Source: DASVHS01 sp038244815 (GTDB lineage: Bacteria; Acidobacteriota; Thermoanaerobaculia; Gp7-AA8). From it: a stretch of DNA of 64,000 nt. The stretch covers positions 1-64,000 of the forward strand of contig JBBRTB010000002.1 of the NCBI GenBank assembly GCA_038244815.1, in the 5' to 3' direction. The notes below the pieces were generated by a model. The model searched no databases and was not told the origin of the DNA. It saw nothing but the letters and a program-made list of their open reading frames with translations. Shown piece by piece: positions 50,492 through 60,015 of the stretch. Made by a program: the position numbers and the translations under genes. Every line of letters begins with the position of its first letter. The stretch's first letter is position 1.

Positions 50492-53362
50492 TCAGATCAC
50501 GACCTGGGCCAGTGCGGCGCGGATATCCTGCTGTTCGGCACTGGCGGCCGCGCGGATCGACTGCAACCGCGGCTCTTCCTTGAGATACACGAAGAGCGGA
50601 TTGTGGATGATGTAGTTCCCCGTCGGCTCTTTTCGCGCGATGGCCTTCTCCAGAGCGTCCATCACCTTGTCGTTCTGCCCCAGAAGCACGTAGATCTCGG
50701 CGGCGCTGGTCCAGTAGGAGTCGCCGGGGGTCGATGCCTGGGATGCGGCCGTCAGCTCCTGATCCGCCACACCCATGTCCCGCTGGTGCGCCGCGATGTA
50801 GGCCTTGAGGAGGTGGTAGCCGTACGTCGGATCGGACTGCTGCAGCTTGTTGAGCTCGATCTCGGCGATAGGCAGCGAATGGTTCAGGACCGAAAAGCGC
50901 CCGATCTTCAGCGACAGCGCGGCGTTGGCCGGCATTTTCTCCTCGACGGTGAAGTACTTGTCGATGGCCTCCTGGAAGCGGCCGGCCGCAGCGAGCTCGT
51001 CTCCGTCGTGCACGGCCATGGTCGTCGGCGGCATACGCTGCATGAGCGAGCGCGCGGCGTTGAACTTCGCCAGATCCCCTGCCGACAACGCATATTTCGC
51101 GACATGCGTCAGCGCCTCCGGGTCCCCGGCATTGCTGTGGAGGATGACGTTGTACGCGGCGAATGCAGACTGAACGTCGCCGAGAGAGAGGGTGGTGCGC
51201 GCGACGAGCCGCGCCGCATCGAGATCCGAAGGATCGAGCGTCATGATCTGCTTCGCGGCCAGAAGGGCCTGCTGCGCGTCGTTGTGCGTCGAGTAGTACC
51301 GCATGGCCAGCAGTTGGGCCGCCAGAAATCCAGGATCGGCAGCCACCGCCGCCTTCAGCGAGGCCTCCGCCTTGACCGGATCGTTCGCCGCGATCGCGGC
51401 AAGGGCCTCCGCGTACGCGTTGAGCGCCTCGGGCGACTGGGTCACGCCGCGGACGGGAACTCCGGCCTGCGCCGTGACCCAGTCCAGCACGGCATGAATG
51501 CCCGCCGCCGCGTCGGGAGCCGGCAGTGGCGCCGTGCCAGCGGGGGCCTGCACGATTTCCGGCCCCGCGGTGGTTGTGCGCAGCGTGGCTGCAATCGAAG
51601 TGACATCGGGTCCCGCTGCATCCGCAAGCTGCAGACCTTTCACGCGACGAAGGATCTCCACGGTCGCAAGACGGATGGCGTTGGCGCGATCCGAGAGCAC
51701 CGGATCGGTCCCTTCGACGGCGATGGGACCCACCAGCACCTTGGCCAGTTGCGGCGAATTGCGCGTCGACTGCGCGGCCACGGTAGCGACCGCCGCCGGC
51801 GTGCCGCGTGAACGCGCACGCATCATGGCGATCCCACCGCCGATGAGCGCGACGACGACCACCGCCGCGGCCACGGCTACGTTGCGCACGCGCCGTTTCT
51901 TCGCGGCGGCCAGAATGGCCTGCATCTCCGCTTCGGCTTCGGTGGCTTCCTCCACCTCCAGCTCTGCCGTCGACGGCTCGACGACCTTCGGCTGAGGCGC
52001 CTCGGCCGGCTGGATCGCGTAGAGCTTCACTCCCGCGCGCGCTCCCGCATCGCGCACCCGAACCGTGCCCCTCCCCTTCTTTACGAAGTCCTCGGTGAGA
52101 TGCAGCGACAACGGAGGCAGTTGCGCCAGGACTTCGGCCGCGCGAGCCACGCCGTCGCCGGTCACCTTGCCGTCCTTCACCTTCACGTTTCCGCTGTGCA
52201 GAAGCAACCGCACCTGGACAGGCGTCCCCTCCTGCTGCTCGGGCGAGAAATCGAACTCGCCTTTTCGCGCCGCTTCGAGCGCGTTCTCGACATTCGGCAT
52301 CTCCGCGATCATGCGCGTCCCGAACGGGTCGAGCACCTGGCCATCGAACAGATAGACCGCTTCTCCGAGAAGCTGCTGCATGCGCGACACCGCGCGGCTG
52401 GCGGCGTCGCCATCCCTGGCGGTGAGCTCGTCGAGGTTGGAGACTTCACCGATGAACAGGATGGCCTGCTTCGCGCCCGGGTCCTGCGCCGGTGCGGCCG
52501 CTGCCGGACCGGCACGCGTCACCAGATCGCTGACGTATTTGGCCGCGTCGGGATCGGCTCTGGTGATGTCCTCCAACAGAGTCTTGGCGTCCTTCTGGCG
52601 GCGGAACTGATCCTTGTACAGACAGCGGCCGAGGATCGCCAGCTCGGCTTTGTCGATGGCAGGGTAAATGACCGTCGGTGAGATCGGCTGGCCTTCCACG
52701 ACCTTGCGCGCGAAGTCGGACGCGGTCGTGGCGTCGTAGGGAAGTCGGCCCGTGGCCATCTCGTACATGACCACCGCCGCCGAGTAGATGTCGGTGCGCG
52801 CCTCCACGGCCTGGCCGGTGATCTGCTCCGGCGCCATGTAGGCGACGCTGCGCGCGTCCGCCCCTTTCTGCTGATACGCGCCGGAGATCCCGCCCGGCTT
52901 GTACTGGAGATTCATCAGGTTGATGCCGCCGATCTTGATCAGACCGTCGGGCGTCACCATGACCGAGTCGCCGGTAATGTTGCCGTGCACCAGTCCCTTG
53001 GTATGGAGGTACTTCAGCCCGTCGACGAGCTGGTAGGCAAGCCGGAAGAAATCCTGCTTTGCCAGCGGTTTGCCGTTGACGTACTTCGAGATCGGCAGCA
53101 CCTCGATCAGCGTCATCACCTGCACGAGGTTGTCGCCGAGAGGCACCACTTCGATGATGGGAACGAGGAAGGAATGGTAGAGCGCCGCGGCGACACGGAC
53201 CTCGCGGATGACCGCGTCGCGCTTCGCCTGGTCCTTGGGGAGTTGCCTGGTCAGGATCTTGAGCGCAACGGTCTTGCCGTTGCGGGTGTCCTGCCCTTTC
53301 CAGACGGAGGTTCCGATTCGCTCCCCGACGCGATAGGGACCCGTCGCCTCGGATGCCGGCAT
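50492..53362 (-). CDS. Pseudokinase with degenerate class III cyclase domain, transmembrane helix and TPR region
   Basis: This 956-residue protein starts like a Hanks-type kinase (10-270). Lys35 in VALK, a helix-C Glu near 54 and APE (177-179) are kept. The glycine loop is broken, HRD is HGN (126-128), the catalytic-loop Lys and Asn are Thr and Ser, and DFG is GGI (145-147), so phosphotransfer is unlikely. Residues 297-450 resemble a nucleotide cyclase (ILFIGEV; VRLLLHSGNV; VTGDGVARAAEVLA), but the first metal-site Asp is missing. A helix at 494-514 crosses the membrane, and TPR-like repeats fill the C-terminus (from ~640). Probably a scaffold or receptor. Confidence 0.85.
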   Translation of the reverse strand: MPASEATGPYRVGERIGTSVWKGQDTRNGKTVALKILTRQLPKDQAKRDAVIREVRVAAALYHSFLVPIIEVVPLGDNLVQVMTLIEVLPISKYVNGKPLAKQDFFRLAYQLVDGLKYLHTKGLVHGNITGDSVMVTPDGLIKIGGINLMNLQYKPGGISGAYQQKGADARSVAYMAPEQITGQAVEARTDIYSAAVVMYEMATGRLPYDATTASDFARKVVEGQPISPTVIYPAIDKAELAILGRCLYKDQFRRQKDAKTLLEDITRADPDAAKYVSDLVTRAGPAAAAPAQDPGAKQAILFIGEVSNLDELTARDGDAASRAVSRMQQLLGEAVYLFDGQVLDPFGTRMIAEMPNVENALEAARKGEFDFSPEQQEGTPVQVRLLLHSGNVKVKDGKVTGDGVARAAEVLAQLPPLSLHLTEDFVKKGRGTVRVRDAGARAGVKLYAIQPAEAPQPKVVEPSTAELEVEEATEAEAEMQAILAAAKKRRVRNVAVAAAVVVVALIGGGIAMMRARSRGTPAAVATVAAQSTRNSPQLAKVLVGPIAVEGTDPVLSDRANAIRLATVEILRRVKGLQLADAAGPDVTSIAATLRTTTAGPEIVQAPAGTAPLPAPDAAAGIHAVLDWVTAQAGVPVRGVTQSPEALNAYAEALAAIAANDPVKAEASLKAAVAADPGFLAAQLLAMRYYSTHNDAQQALLAAKQIMTLDPSDLDAARLVARTTLSLGDVQSAFAAYNVILHSNAGDPEALTHVAKYALSAGDLAKFNAARSLMQRMPPTTMAVHDGDELAAAGRFQEAIDKYFTVEEKMPANAALSLKIGRFSVLNHSLPIAEIELNKLQQSDPTYGYHLLKAYIAAHQRDMGVADQELTAASQASTPGDSYWTSAAEIYVLLGQNDKVMDALEKAIARKEPTGNYIIHNPLFVYLKEEPRLQSIRAAASAEQQDIRAALAQVVI

Positions 53363-53413
53363 GGCACGATGTTACCAGCCATGTCCTCTGCCGCGTAGCG
53401 GCAGCAGCTCCGT

Positions 53414-53911
53414 TCAGACGATGTGAAGAAGGTCCGCGCCGCTTTCGACGGTGTCGCCGGCCGCGACGAAGATCTCGTCGACGACGCCGTCCACGCGAGC
53501 CTGGATCTCGTTCTCCATCTTCATGGCCTCCAGAATTACGAGCCCCACTCCCTTCTGCACGCTGTCGCCCTTGCTGACGAGGACGCGGACGACCCTCCCC
53601 GGCATGAGCGCCTTGACCGTGCCGCCCGAGCCCATCTCATCCTCGGTGCGGCGGCGGCGAACGGCCAGCGGATCGATGATCTCGATCGGGATCGTCGCGC
53701 TGCCCAGAGTGATCAGATGTTCGTTCCCCTCCCGGTGATGAATGAGCGAGAACTGCGTTCCGTTCTGCAACCGCAGAGAGCGGACGAAGCCTCCGGCGTC
53801 GACGAGGTCGGCCTCCAGCCAGCGGGCGCCGATGCGCACGCGATACGCCGCGCCATGCCGCTCCACCTCCACCTCCACGTCGCCACCGCCGTGCCGCGCG
53901 ATGAACCTCAT
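53414..53911 (-). CDS. Biotin carboxyl carrier protein (acyl-CoA carboxylase)
   Basis: I start at ATG 53911, whose ATGA overlaps the biotin-carboxylase stop; 165 residues. The N-terminal ~85 residues form a beta-rich linker like the BT region of acyl-CoA carboxylases. The C-terminal biotinyl domain has VLEAMKMENEIQA with the biotinylated Lys and GDTVESGADLLHIV. It pairs with the next gene. No carboxyltransferase is in the window, so the acyl-CoA substrate is unknown. Confidence 0.93.
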   Translation of the reverse strand: MRFIARHGGGDVEVEVERHGAAYRVRIGARWLEADLVDAGGFVRSLRLQNGTQFSLIHHREGNEHLITLGSATIPIEIIDPLAVRRRRTEDEMGSGGTVKALMPGRVVRVLVSKGDSVQKGVGLVILEAMKMENEIQARVDGVVDEIFVAAGDTVESGADLLHIV

Positions 53912-55404
53912 CGCAGACCCTCGATCCTGCCGGTGCGCTTCCACGCTGAGCCACCGTTCTCGGGCAGGCGGACATTCTGCGACTCCTCGAAGGCCATGAT
54001 GGCCGCGGCGGCGATCGCGGCATCGAGCACCGGGCCGCTCGCCTCCGCCGGCGCAGCCAGCCCGGGAAGGATCCGGTCGATGAAGCCGGTGTCGAAGTTC
54101 GCTGCTAAGAAATCAGGATGGTTCATGATGAAGGTGAAAAAAGGGATGGTCGTCTCGATGCCTTCGACACGGTATTCGCCGAGCGCGCGCTTCATCCGCG
54201 CGATCGCGTCCGGGCGCGTCCCAGCGTGGCAGATCAGCTTCGACAACATCGGGTCGTAATGGACCGGCACCGTGTAGCCGGCGTATACGCCGTTGTCGTT
54301 GCGCACTCCGGGCCCCTGCGGCAGATTGATGTAGCGGATGAGCCCGGGTGAAGGGGCGAAGTTGCGCGATGGATCTTCCGCGTAGACGCGGCATTCGATG
54401 GCGTGGCCCGAAGGAGCGAGGTCGCTTTGCGAGAAGCGCAGCGCTTCACCGGCCGCCACGCGCAACTGTTCCTTCACCAGATCGACGCCCCAGACCATCT
54501 CCGTCACCGGATGCTCCACCTGCAGCCGGGTGTTCATCTCCAGGAAATAGAACTGGCGGTCCGGACCCATGAGGCACTCGATCGTGCCGGTGGAGTAGTA
54601 GTTGACGGCGCGGGCCGCCTGGACCGCCATCGCCCCAAGGCTTTCGCGCAGCGCGGCATCGACGACCGGGGAGGGACATTCCTCGACTACTTTCTGATTG
54701 CGGCGCTGGAGCGTGCACTCGCGCTCGCCGACGTGCACGATGTTGCCGTGCTGATCGCCGAGGATCTGCACCTCGATGTGACGCGGGGAGACGATGAACT
54801 TCTCCGCGTAGACCGCGTCGTCGCTGAAAAACGACTGCGCTTCACTCTTCACGCGATCGAACGCGGAGCGAAGGTCGGCCGGGCGCTCCACCAGACGCAG
54901 GCCCTTGCCTCCACCGCCGGCGCTGGCTTTCACCATGATGGGGTAGCCCGCCTGGCGCGCGAACTCTTCGATCTCGTCGAATGACTGCACGGCCTCGGTC
55001 AGCCCCGGAACGACCGGCACGCCCGCGGCCTTCATCCGCCGGCGGCTCTCCGTCTTCGAGCCCATGGCCTCGATCGATTCCGGCGAGGGGCCGACGAAGA
55101 TCAGTCCGGCGTCCCTGCAGGCACGCGCGAACTCCGCGTTCTCCGCGAGAAACCCGTAGCCGGGATGCACGGCCTCGGCACCTGTCTTCTTCGCGGCATC
55201 GAGGATCCTGTCGATGCGCAGATAACTCTCGCGCGAGGGTGCGGGGCCGACCGGCATGGCCTCATCCGCTTCGATCACGTGCAGCGCGGCGCGGTCCGCA
55301 TCGCTGTAGACGGCCACAGTCGTGTGGCCCATCTCGCGACAGGCGCGGATCACCCGCACCGCGATCTCGCCCCGATTGGCGATGAGGACTTTCACGCGGC
55401 GCAT
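53908..55404 (-). CDS. Biotin carboxylase subunit of acyl-CoA carboxylase
   Basis: This 498-residue enzyme uses ATP and bicarbonate to carboxylate biotin. KVLIANRGEIAVRVIRACR begins it; the ATP-grasp part has KASAGGGGKGLRLV, ERECTLQRRNQKVVEE and FLEMNTRLQVEHPVTE. It exceeds AccC of fatty-acid synthesis (~450) by a C-terminal tail, as in propionyl- or methylcrotonyl-CoA carboxylase alpha chains. It forms a two-gene operon with the carrier protein. Confidence 0.94.
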   Translation of the reverse strand: MRRVKVLIANRGEIAVRVIRACREMGHTTVAVYSDADRAALHVIEADEAMPVGPAPSRESYLRIDRILDAAKKTGAEAVHPGYGFLAENAEFARACRDAGLIFVGPSPESIEAMGSKTESRRRMKAAGVPVVPGLTEAVQSFDEIEEFARQAGYPIMVKASAGGGGKGLRLVERPADLRSAFDRVKSEAQSFFSDDAVYAEKFIVSPRHIEVQILGDQHGNIVHVGERECTLQRRNQKVVEECPSPVVDAALRESLGAMAVQAARAVNYYSTGTIECLMGPDRQFYFLEMNTRLQVEHPVTEMVWGVDLVKEQLRVAAGEALRFSQSDLAPSGHAIECRVYAEDPSRNFAPSPGLIRYINLPQGPGVRNDNGVYAGYTVPVHYDPMLSKLICHAGTRPDAIARMKRALGEYRVEGIETTIPFFTFIMNHPDFLAANFDTGFIDRILPGLAAPAEASGPVLDAAIAAAAIMAFEESQNVRLPENGGSAWKRTGRIEGLR

Positions 55405-55433
55405 TGTAGTGGAGTGCGATAGGATCGCGGCGC

Positions 55434-55757
55434 ATGGCCGACAGCGCGATTGGCGAGCAGAAGCAGCAGATCCTGGCAGGCGTGGTCCGCACGCTCCTCG
55501 ACGATCTGAAGAACGGCAGCGGCGACAAGGATCGCCGCCGTCAGGTCGAGGAGTGGATGCGCACGCTGGCGGACAAGTATCCGGAGTTCACGATCGAGGT
55601 GGGATTGCGCGACTACTATCTGGCCGAGGCCGAGCGGCTGCGCCGGGACTTCGACAAGTCGAGCGAGCTGTCCGAGAAACTCGTGCTCGGAAGGAACATC
55701 GAGTCGTTTCTCGACCGGGCCGCCGAGTACGACCGCCGGATCACCGACCGCGGTTAG
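55434..55757 (+). CDS. Hypothetical 107-residue helical protein
   Basis: ATG 55434 diverges from the biotin carboxylase gene across 29 bases. The protein is charged and helical (QILAGVVRTLLDDLKNG; AEAERLRRDFDKSSELSEK) without cysteines, signal peptide or membrane segment. No family is recognised. It runs convergently toward the tRNA-Leu gene. Confidence 0.55.
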   Translation: MADSAIGEQKQQILAGVVRTLLDDLKNGSGDKDRRRQVEEWMRTLADKYPEFTIEVGLRDYYLAEAERLRRDFDKSSELSEKLVLGRNIESFLDRAAEYDRRITDRG

Positions 55758-55787
55758 GGCTCGAGGCCCGCGCGACTTCAACCCGAT

Positions 55788-55872
<85 letters not shown>

Positions 55873-55897
55873 AGGCAATTCAAAGAGACCGCTGCGG

Positions 55898-56185
55898 CTA
55901 TTTCTTGACGGGGGTCTGTGCGGCCGGGGCCGGGCCGTTCATCAGCGATGTGCGCGGCCGCGACTCCATCACCGCCAGCGTCAGCGACGTGATCACGAAC
56001 AGGATGAAGAAGACCGTGGTCAGCTTGTGCAGCAGCGTCGTCGCGCCCCGGGCGCCGAACGCGGTCTGCGATCCGCCACCGCCGAAGGCTCCCGCCAGAT
56101 CGGCGCCCTTGCCCTGCTGGACCAGGACGACGAGCATCAGAATGAGGCTCACGATGACGTGCAGTACGACGAAAAAGATGATCAT
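55898..56185 (-). CDS. secG: Protein translocase subunit SecG
   Basis: I start at ATG 56185 (MIIFFVVLHVIVSLIL), giving 95 residues. Two membrane helices flank the conserved loop VQQGKGADLAGAFGGGGSQTAFG, then TTLLHKLTTVFFILFVITSL. The C-terminus is a short Pro/Ala/Lys tail. SecG helps SecYEG drive protein export. It lies between tpiA and tRNA-Leu, a common arrangement. Confidence 0.94.
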   Translation of the reverse strand: MIIFFVVLHVIVSLILMLVVLVQQGKGADLAGAFGGGGSQTAFGARGATTLLHKLTTVFFILFVITSLTLAVMESRPRTSLMNGPAPAAQTPVKK

Positions 56186-56252
56186 GAAAGTCTCCGGTGC
56201 GTCGGGGCTAACCCACTGAGCCGCCGAATTCTTCCCGGAAGGCTTTCCCAAG

Positions 56253-57005
56253 TCAAGGCGTCAAGCCGTCCGGGTGCATCCCTCCCAGAATGGCCAGGAA
56301 CCTGCCCGAGTCCAGACTGGCGCCGCCGCAGAGGTACCCGTCGATGTGACCGTTGGCCTCGAGGTCGTGAACGTTCTCCGGCGTGACACTGCCGCCGTAG
56401 AGAATCGGGGTGGTCCCGACGAGCGGTCCGGGCCAGAACCGCTTCATGGCGTCGCGGATGCAGCCCACGGTGTCGGCGATCATGATTCCGCTGGCGCTCC
56501 GGCCCGTGCCGATCGCCCAGATCGGCTCGTACGCCAGAACGATCTCCCCGGCACGCTCCAGCCCTCCCTCGGCGGCGGCGCGGATCTGGCCGGCCAGAAA
56601 GGCGGCCACCTGCCCGGTCTCGCGCGTGCGCAACTCCTCGCCGATGCAGAGAACCGGCACCAGTCCGGCCGACAACGCCATGGAGAGCTTGCGCGCGATC
56701 ACCACGTCCGATTCTCCATAGATCGTCCGGCGCTCCGAATGGCCGATGATGACGAACCCCGCGCCGCAGTCGCGAATCATCCCCGCCGACACCTCGCCGG
56801 TGAACGCACCTTTCTCGCGGTCAGCGCAGTTCTGGGCGGCGATGCCGAGGGATGTCTGCGAGGCCACATCGCGAAGGTAGGGAAACGGTGGCGCGACGAC
56901 GACTCGGACGGAATCGCCCGGCGCCGCTCCCACGCGGGCCAGAAACGGCCCGATGCCTTCCGGCGGCAGATTCATTTTCCAGTTTGCGATGAGGGTTCGA
57001 GACAT
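56253..57005 (-). CDS. tpiA: Triosephosphate isomerase
   Basis: I start at ATG 57005, sharing a base with the upstream stop (TAATG); 250 residues, the family size. Catalytic residues are visible in LIANWKMN (Lys), IIGHSERR (His) and VLAYEPIWAIGTG (Glu). It interconverts dihydroxyacetone phosphate and glyceraldehyde 3-phosphate. It is coupled to an upstream diguanylate cyclase, which is unusual. Confidence 0.97.
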   Translation of the reverse strand: MSRTLIANWKMNLPPEGIGPFLARVGAAPGDSVRVVVAPPFPYLRDVASQTSLGIAAQNCADREKGAFTGEVSAGMIRDCGAGFVIIGHSERRTIYGESDVVIARKLSMALSAGLVPVLCIGEELRTRETGQVAAFLAGQIRAAAEGGLERAGEIVLAYEPIWAIGTGRSASGIMIADTVGCIRDAMKRFWPGPLVGTTPILYGGSVTPENVHDLEANGHIDGYLCGGASLDSGRFLAILGGMHPDGLTP

Positions 57006-58081
57006 TAGAACTTGTACCGGTTTTTCCCTTCCCGCTTGGCGTCGTAGAGACATGCGTCGGCACGGCGCACGAGGTCGTTGAACGTCGCATCGCCCGGTTC
57101 CATCTGGGCGATGCCGATCGACACGGTACAGTGAATGGGCTCGTTGCTGTCGTCGACAATCGAAAGCTGGTTGACCCGTTCCAGGATCCTGCCGGCGACG
57201 ACGCCTGCGCCGGCCAGGTCGGTGTGCGGCAGGAGGGCCGCGAATTCATCGCCGCCGAACCGGCTCACCCCATCCGGTGATCGCAGGATGTCCCGCACCG
57301 TGCCGCAGATTTCGGATAACACCACGTCTCCCATCATGTGGCCATATGAGTCGTTGATCTGCTTGAAATCGTCGACGTCGATGATCAGGATCGACAGCGC
57401 CAGCCCGTAGACGCGCGAGCGCTCCATCTCCTGGGTGAGCTGCCGTCGGAAGTACCGGCGGTTCGACACGCCGGTGAGGTCATCCATGTCGGCGAAGCTC
57501 CTGATCTTCTGGCGGGCCCGCAGGTTGTCGAGCAGCATGGAAAGCTGCGCGGCGAAGATATCGATGACGTGATGCTCGTCAGCGGTGAACTTCCGCCGGC
57601 GGCAGATCAGAACGAGCCCGGCGGTGCGGTTTTCATGTCGCAGGACGGCATGGACGTCGTGGGTGGCCTTGGCCGGCCCTCCGCCCTTTTTCTTCGCACC
57701 CCTGGCCGGCTTTTCGTCCACCACCAGGTTGCGGCGCTCGTCGATGACGATCAGGTCGAGGGCCGCGAACTCCGTGGGGATGACTGCCTGCAGCACCGCC
57801 CGCACTCGGGCGATGAACTCCTCGCCCATCCCGCTCTCCGCCCCGGGCCGCGCCGAGATGTAGAGGTCGAGGTTCTGCTCGACCATCACCACCACCCCGA
57901 CATCAAACGGAACCGTCGCCGCCAGCGTAGTAAAGGCATGGCCGAAGAGGTCGGCAGCCGACTCGCTGCGAGCGAGGGCAGTGAGATCCTGCACCAGAGA
58001 CAGCACTCCGGCGATCTGCGGATCGCGCTCGGGCGCCTTTCGTTTTCCCCGGATGCCCGTCTTTTCGCCAGAGGTCTTCAC
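57005..58081 (-). CDS. GAF-GGDEF diguanylate cyclase
   Basis: I start at GTG 58081 (358 residues); the longer frame would run into the divergent gene. The N-terminal half (about 30-190) looks like a GAF sensor. The C-terminal half is a GGDEF domain with the intact motif SRFGGDEFAALLP and an RxxD (RSPD) inhibitory site five residues upstream, so it should make cyclic di-GMP with product inhibition. No membrane segment is seen. Cyclic di-GMP commonly controls pili and polysaccharides, both encoded in this window. Confidence 0.92.
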   Translation of the reverse strand: MKTSGEKTGIRGKRKAPERDPQIAGVLSLVQDLTALARSESAADLFGHAFTTLAATVPFDVGVVVMVEQNLDLYISARPGAESGMGEEFIARVRAVLQAVIPTEFAALDLIVIDERRNLVVDEKPARGAKKKGGGPAKATHDVHAVLRHENRTAGLVLICRRRKFTADEHHVIDIFAAQLSMLLDNLRARQKIRSFADMDDLTGVSNRRYFRRQLTQEMERSRVYGLALSILIIDVDDFKQINDSYGHMMGDVVLSEICGTVRDILRSPDGVSRFGGDEFAALLPHTDLAGAGVVAGRILERVNQLSIVDDSNEPIHCTVSIGIAQMEPGDATFNDLVRRADACLYDAKREGKNRYKF

Positions 58082-58149
58082 GCGTGAGCCGGTTCCATCA
58101 TCCGCCAACTGAGGTTGGCGTCGCAACGGCACATATAATCCCCGGCAGG

Positions 58150-60015
58150 ATGCTTATCGAAGCGGAAACCATTCCGTACGAGGCATCGAGACTCCTCGGC
58201 GAACGCCTGCTCATCCTTGCTCCCCATCCCGACGACGAGGTGATCGGCTGCGGCGGTCTCGTTGCGCAACACCTCCGGGAGGGGCGTGCCGTCCGTGTGG
58301 TCGTGGCCACCGACGGTGCGGAGGCGGAGCCGTCGGTCAGCGATCGCCTCGCATACCGCGCACAGCGGGAGGAAGAATCGCGCCGGGCCCTGGCCCTTCT
58401 CGGAGAGGCAGAGCTGCATTTCCTCCGCTTCGCCGATCGGGCTCTCGATGACGCCGTGGCCGGTCCACTTCGCCAGCACCTGCTGGAGTTCAAGCCCGAC
58501 CTCGTCTGCGTTCCCAGCCCCATCGAGATTCATCCCGACCACCTCGCGCTTTCCCGCGCGTTCTGCGTGCTCGTGCAGCGCGACCGGGAGCTCTTCGCCG
58601 ACCTGGCCATCGCCCGCGTAGCCTTCTACGAGGTCAGCCAGCCGCTGCGCCCGAACACGCTCGTGGATATTACGGATGTGGCCGAGAGAAAGTACCAGGC
58701 CATCGCCGCACACGTGTCCCAGACCGGCATCCGTGACTACCCGGCGTACGCGCGCGGACTCAATGCCTATCGCGCGCTCACGCTGCCGCCGGACTCGAAG
58801 TTCGCCGAGGCGTACTGGCTGACCACGATGGCGACGCTGCGCACCACTCCGTTCAGCGCATTGCGCGACCAGGTGGGAGCCCCGGCGAGCATCGAGGTCA
58901 CCGGCGCCACGCTGCCCATCACCGTGGTCATCCGGACCAGGGACCGGCCGGCGCTTCTGCGCGAGGCCATCGCCTCGGTGCGCGCGAACGAGCATCCCGC
59001 GAAGATCGTGGTCGTCAACGACGGCGGAGCGCCTCCGCAGCTCGAAGGAGAGGTCAAGGTGGTGCAGCACGATCGCTGCCGCGGGCGCTCCGAAGCGATG
59101 AACAGCGGCGTGCGCGCCGCCGCCACGAAATTCGTGGCGTTCCTCGACGACGACGATCTGTACTACCCGGAACATCTGGCATCGCTGTCCGCCGCGGCGC
59201 AGAGCGCGCCGGCCAGTGCGGCCTGGTACAGCGATGCCGTGTCGGCGTTCCTGGCCATCGGCGAGTCGGGAACGTTCGAGAGCCGGGCCCGGCTGCGGCT
59301 GTTCGCCAGCGACTTCGACCGGGAGCTCCTCCTGGCCGACAACTACATCCCGTTGCCGGCACTGCTCACCGGGCGCGAGGCTTTTCTCGACGCCGGCGGC
59401 TTCGATCCGGCCTTCGAGCTGTTCGAGGACTGGGACTTCCTCATCCGCCTCTCGCAGCGCGGCGATTTCACACGGGTTCCTCGCATCACCTGCGAGATCC
59501 GTCACTTCGAAGGAGGGGGTTCGATCGTTCTGGCCTCCCCGGAGGGCTCGCCGCAATTCCGCCAGGCCAAGCTTCAGGTGTGGCGCAAACATGCCGCGCT
59601 CCTCACAAACGAGACGTTCGCGAACGTGTTCGAAAAGCAAAAGAGAGCCGCACTGGCGCTGGCGAACACGATGGTCGAGGAGAAAGGCCGCCGCGCCCAC
59701 GCCGAGAACGACATCGCCCGTCTGGAGCGCGACAAGGGCCAGCTCATCGCCGAGATCCAGGCGCTGCACAACGCCATCAACGAGCGGACCGTGCACATCA
59801 AGGAGCTCGAGGGCGCGATGCATGTCTTGCGCATCGAAGCGGAGAGAGCCACGAGCGACACCGAAGCGCTGCAGGAACGGTTCGATGCCTCGCAGGCCAT
59901 CGGCCGCGCCGCCTACGCGGAGATCGAGCGCCTGCAGGGCGTCCTCAACATGATCTACCGCTCGCGTACGTGGAAGATGCACGCGATGATGGAGCGGCTG
60001 CGGGGCCGGGGATGA
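58150..60015 (+). CDS. PIG-L deacetylase-glycosyltransferase 2 fusion with C-terminal coiled coil
   Basis: I start at ATG 58150, giving 621 residues. The first ~230 are a PIG-L/LmbE domain: LLILAPHPDDEVIGCGG with the zinc PHPDDE motif, and SPIEIHPDHLALSRAF. A GT2 domain follows (PITVVIRTRDRPALLREAI; FVAFLDDDDLYYPEHL; ELFEDWDFLIRL). About 110 residues of charged coiled coil end the chain (ARLERDKGQLIAEIQALH region). The fusion suggests one protein deacetylates an N-acetyl sugar and adds the next sugar. It opens the second glycan locus. Confidence 0.88.
   Translation: MLIEAETIPYEASRLLGERLLILAPHPDDEVIGCGGLVAQHLREGRAVRVVVATDGAEAEPSVSDRLAYRAQREEESRRALALLGEAELHFLRFADRALDDAVAGPLRQHLLEFKPDLVCVPSPIEIHPDHLALSRAFCVLVQRDRELFADLAIARVAFYEVSQPLRPNTLVDITDVAERKYQAIAAHVSQTGIRDYPAYARGLNAYRALTLPPDSKFAEAYWLTTMATLRTTPFSALRDQVGAPASIEVTGATLPITVVIRTRDRPALLREAIASVRANEHPAKIVVVNDGGAPPQLEGEVKVVQHDRCRGRSEAMNSGVRAAATKFVAFLDDDDLYYPEHLASLSAAAQSAPASAAWYSDAVSAFLAIGESGTFESRARLRLFASDFDRELLLADNYIPLPALLTGREAFLDAGGFDPAFELFEDWDFLIRLSQRGDFTRVPRITCEIRHFEGGGSIVLASPEGSPQFRQAKLQVWRKHAALLTNETFANVFEKQKRAALALANTMVEEKGRRAHAENDIARLERDKGQLIAEIQALHNAINERTVHIKELEGAMHVLRIEAERATSDTEALQERFDASQAIGRAAYAEIERLQGVLNMIYRSRTWKMHAMMERLRGRG

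Noticed and set aside
55407..55420. Second copy of the palindromic element end (TAGTGGAGTG)
   Set aside because: Only about 10 bases match 49675-49684 and no inverted partner is present; chance similarity is enough.
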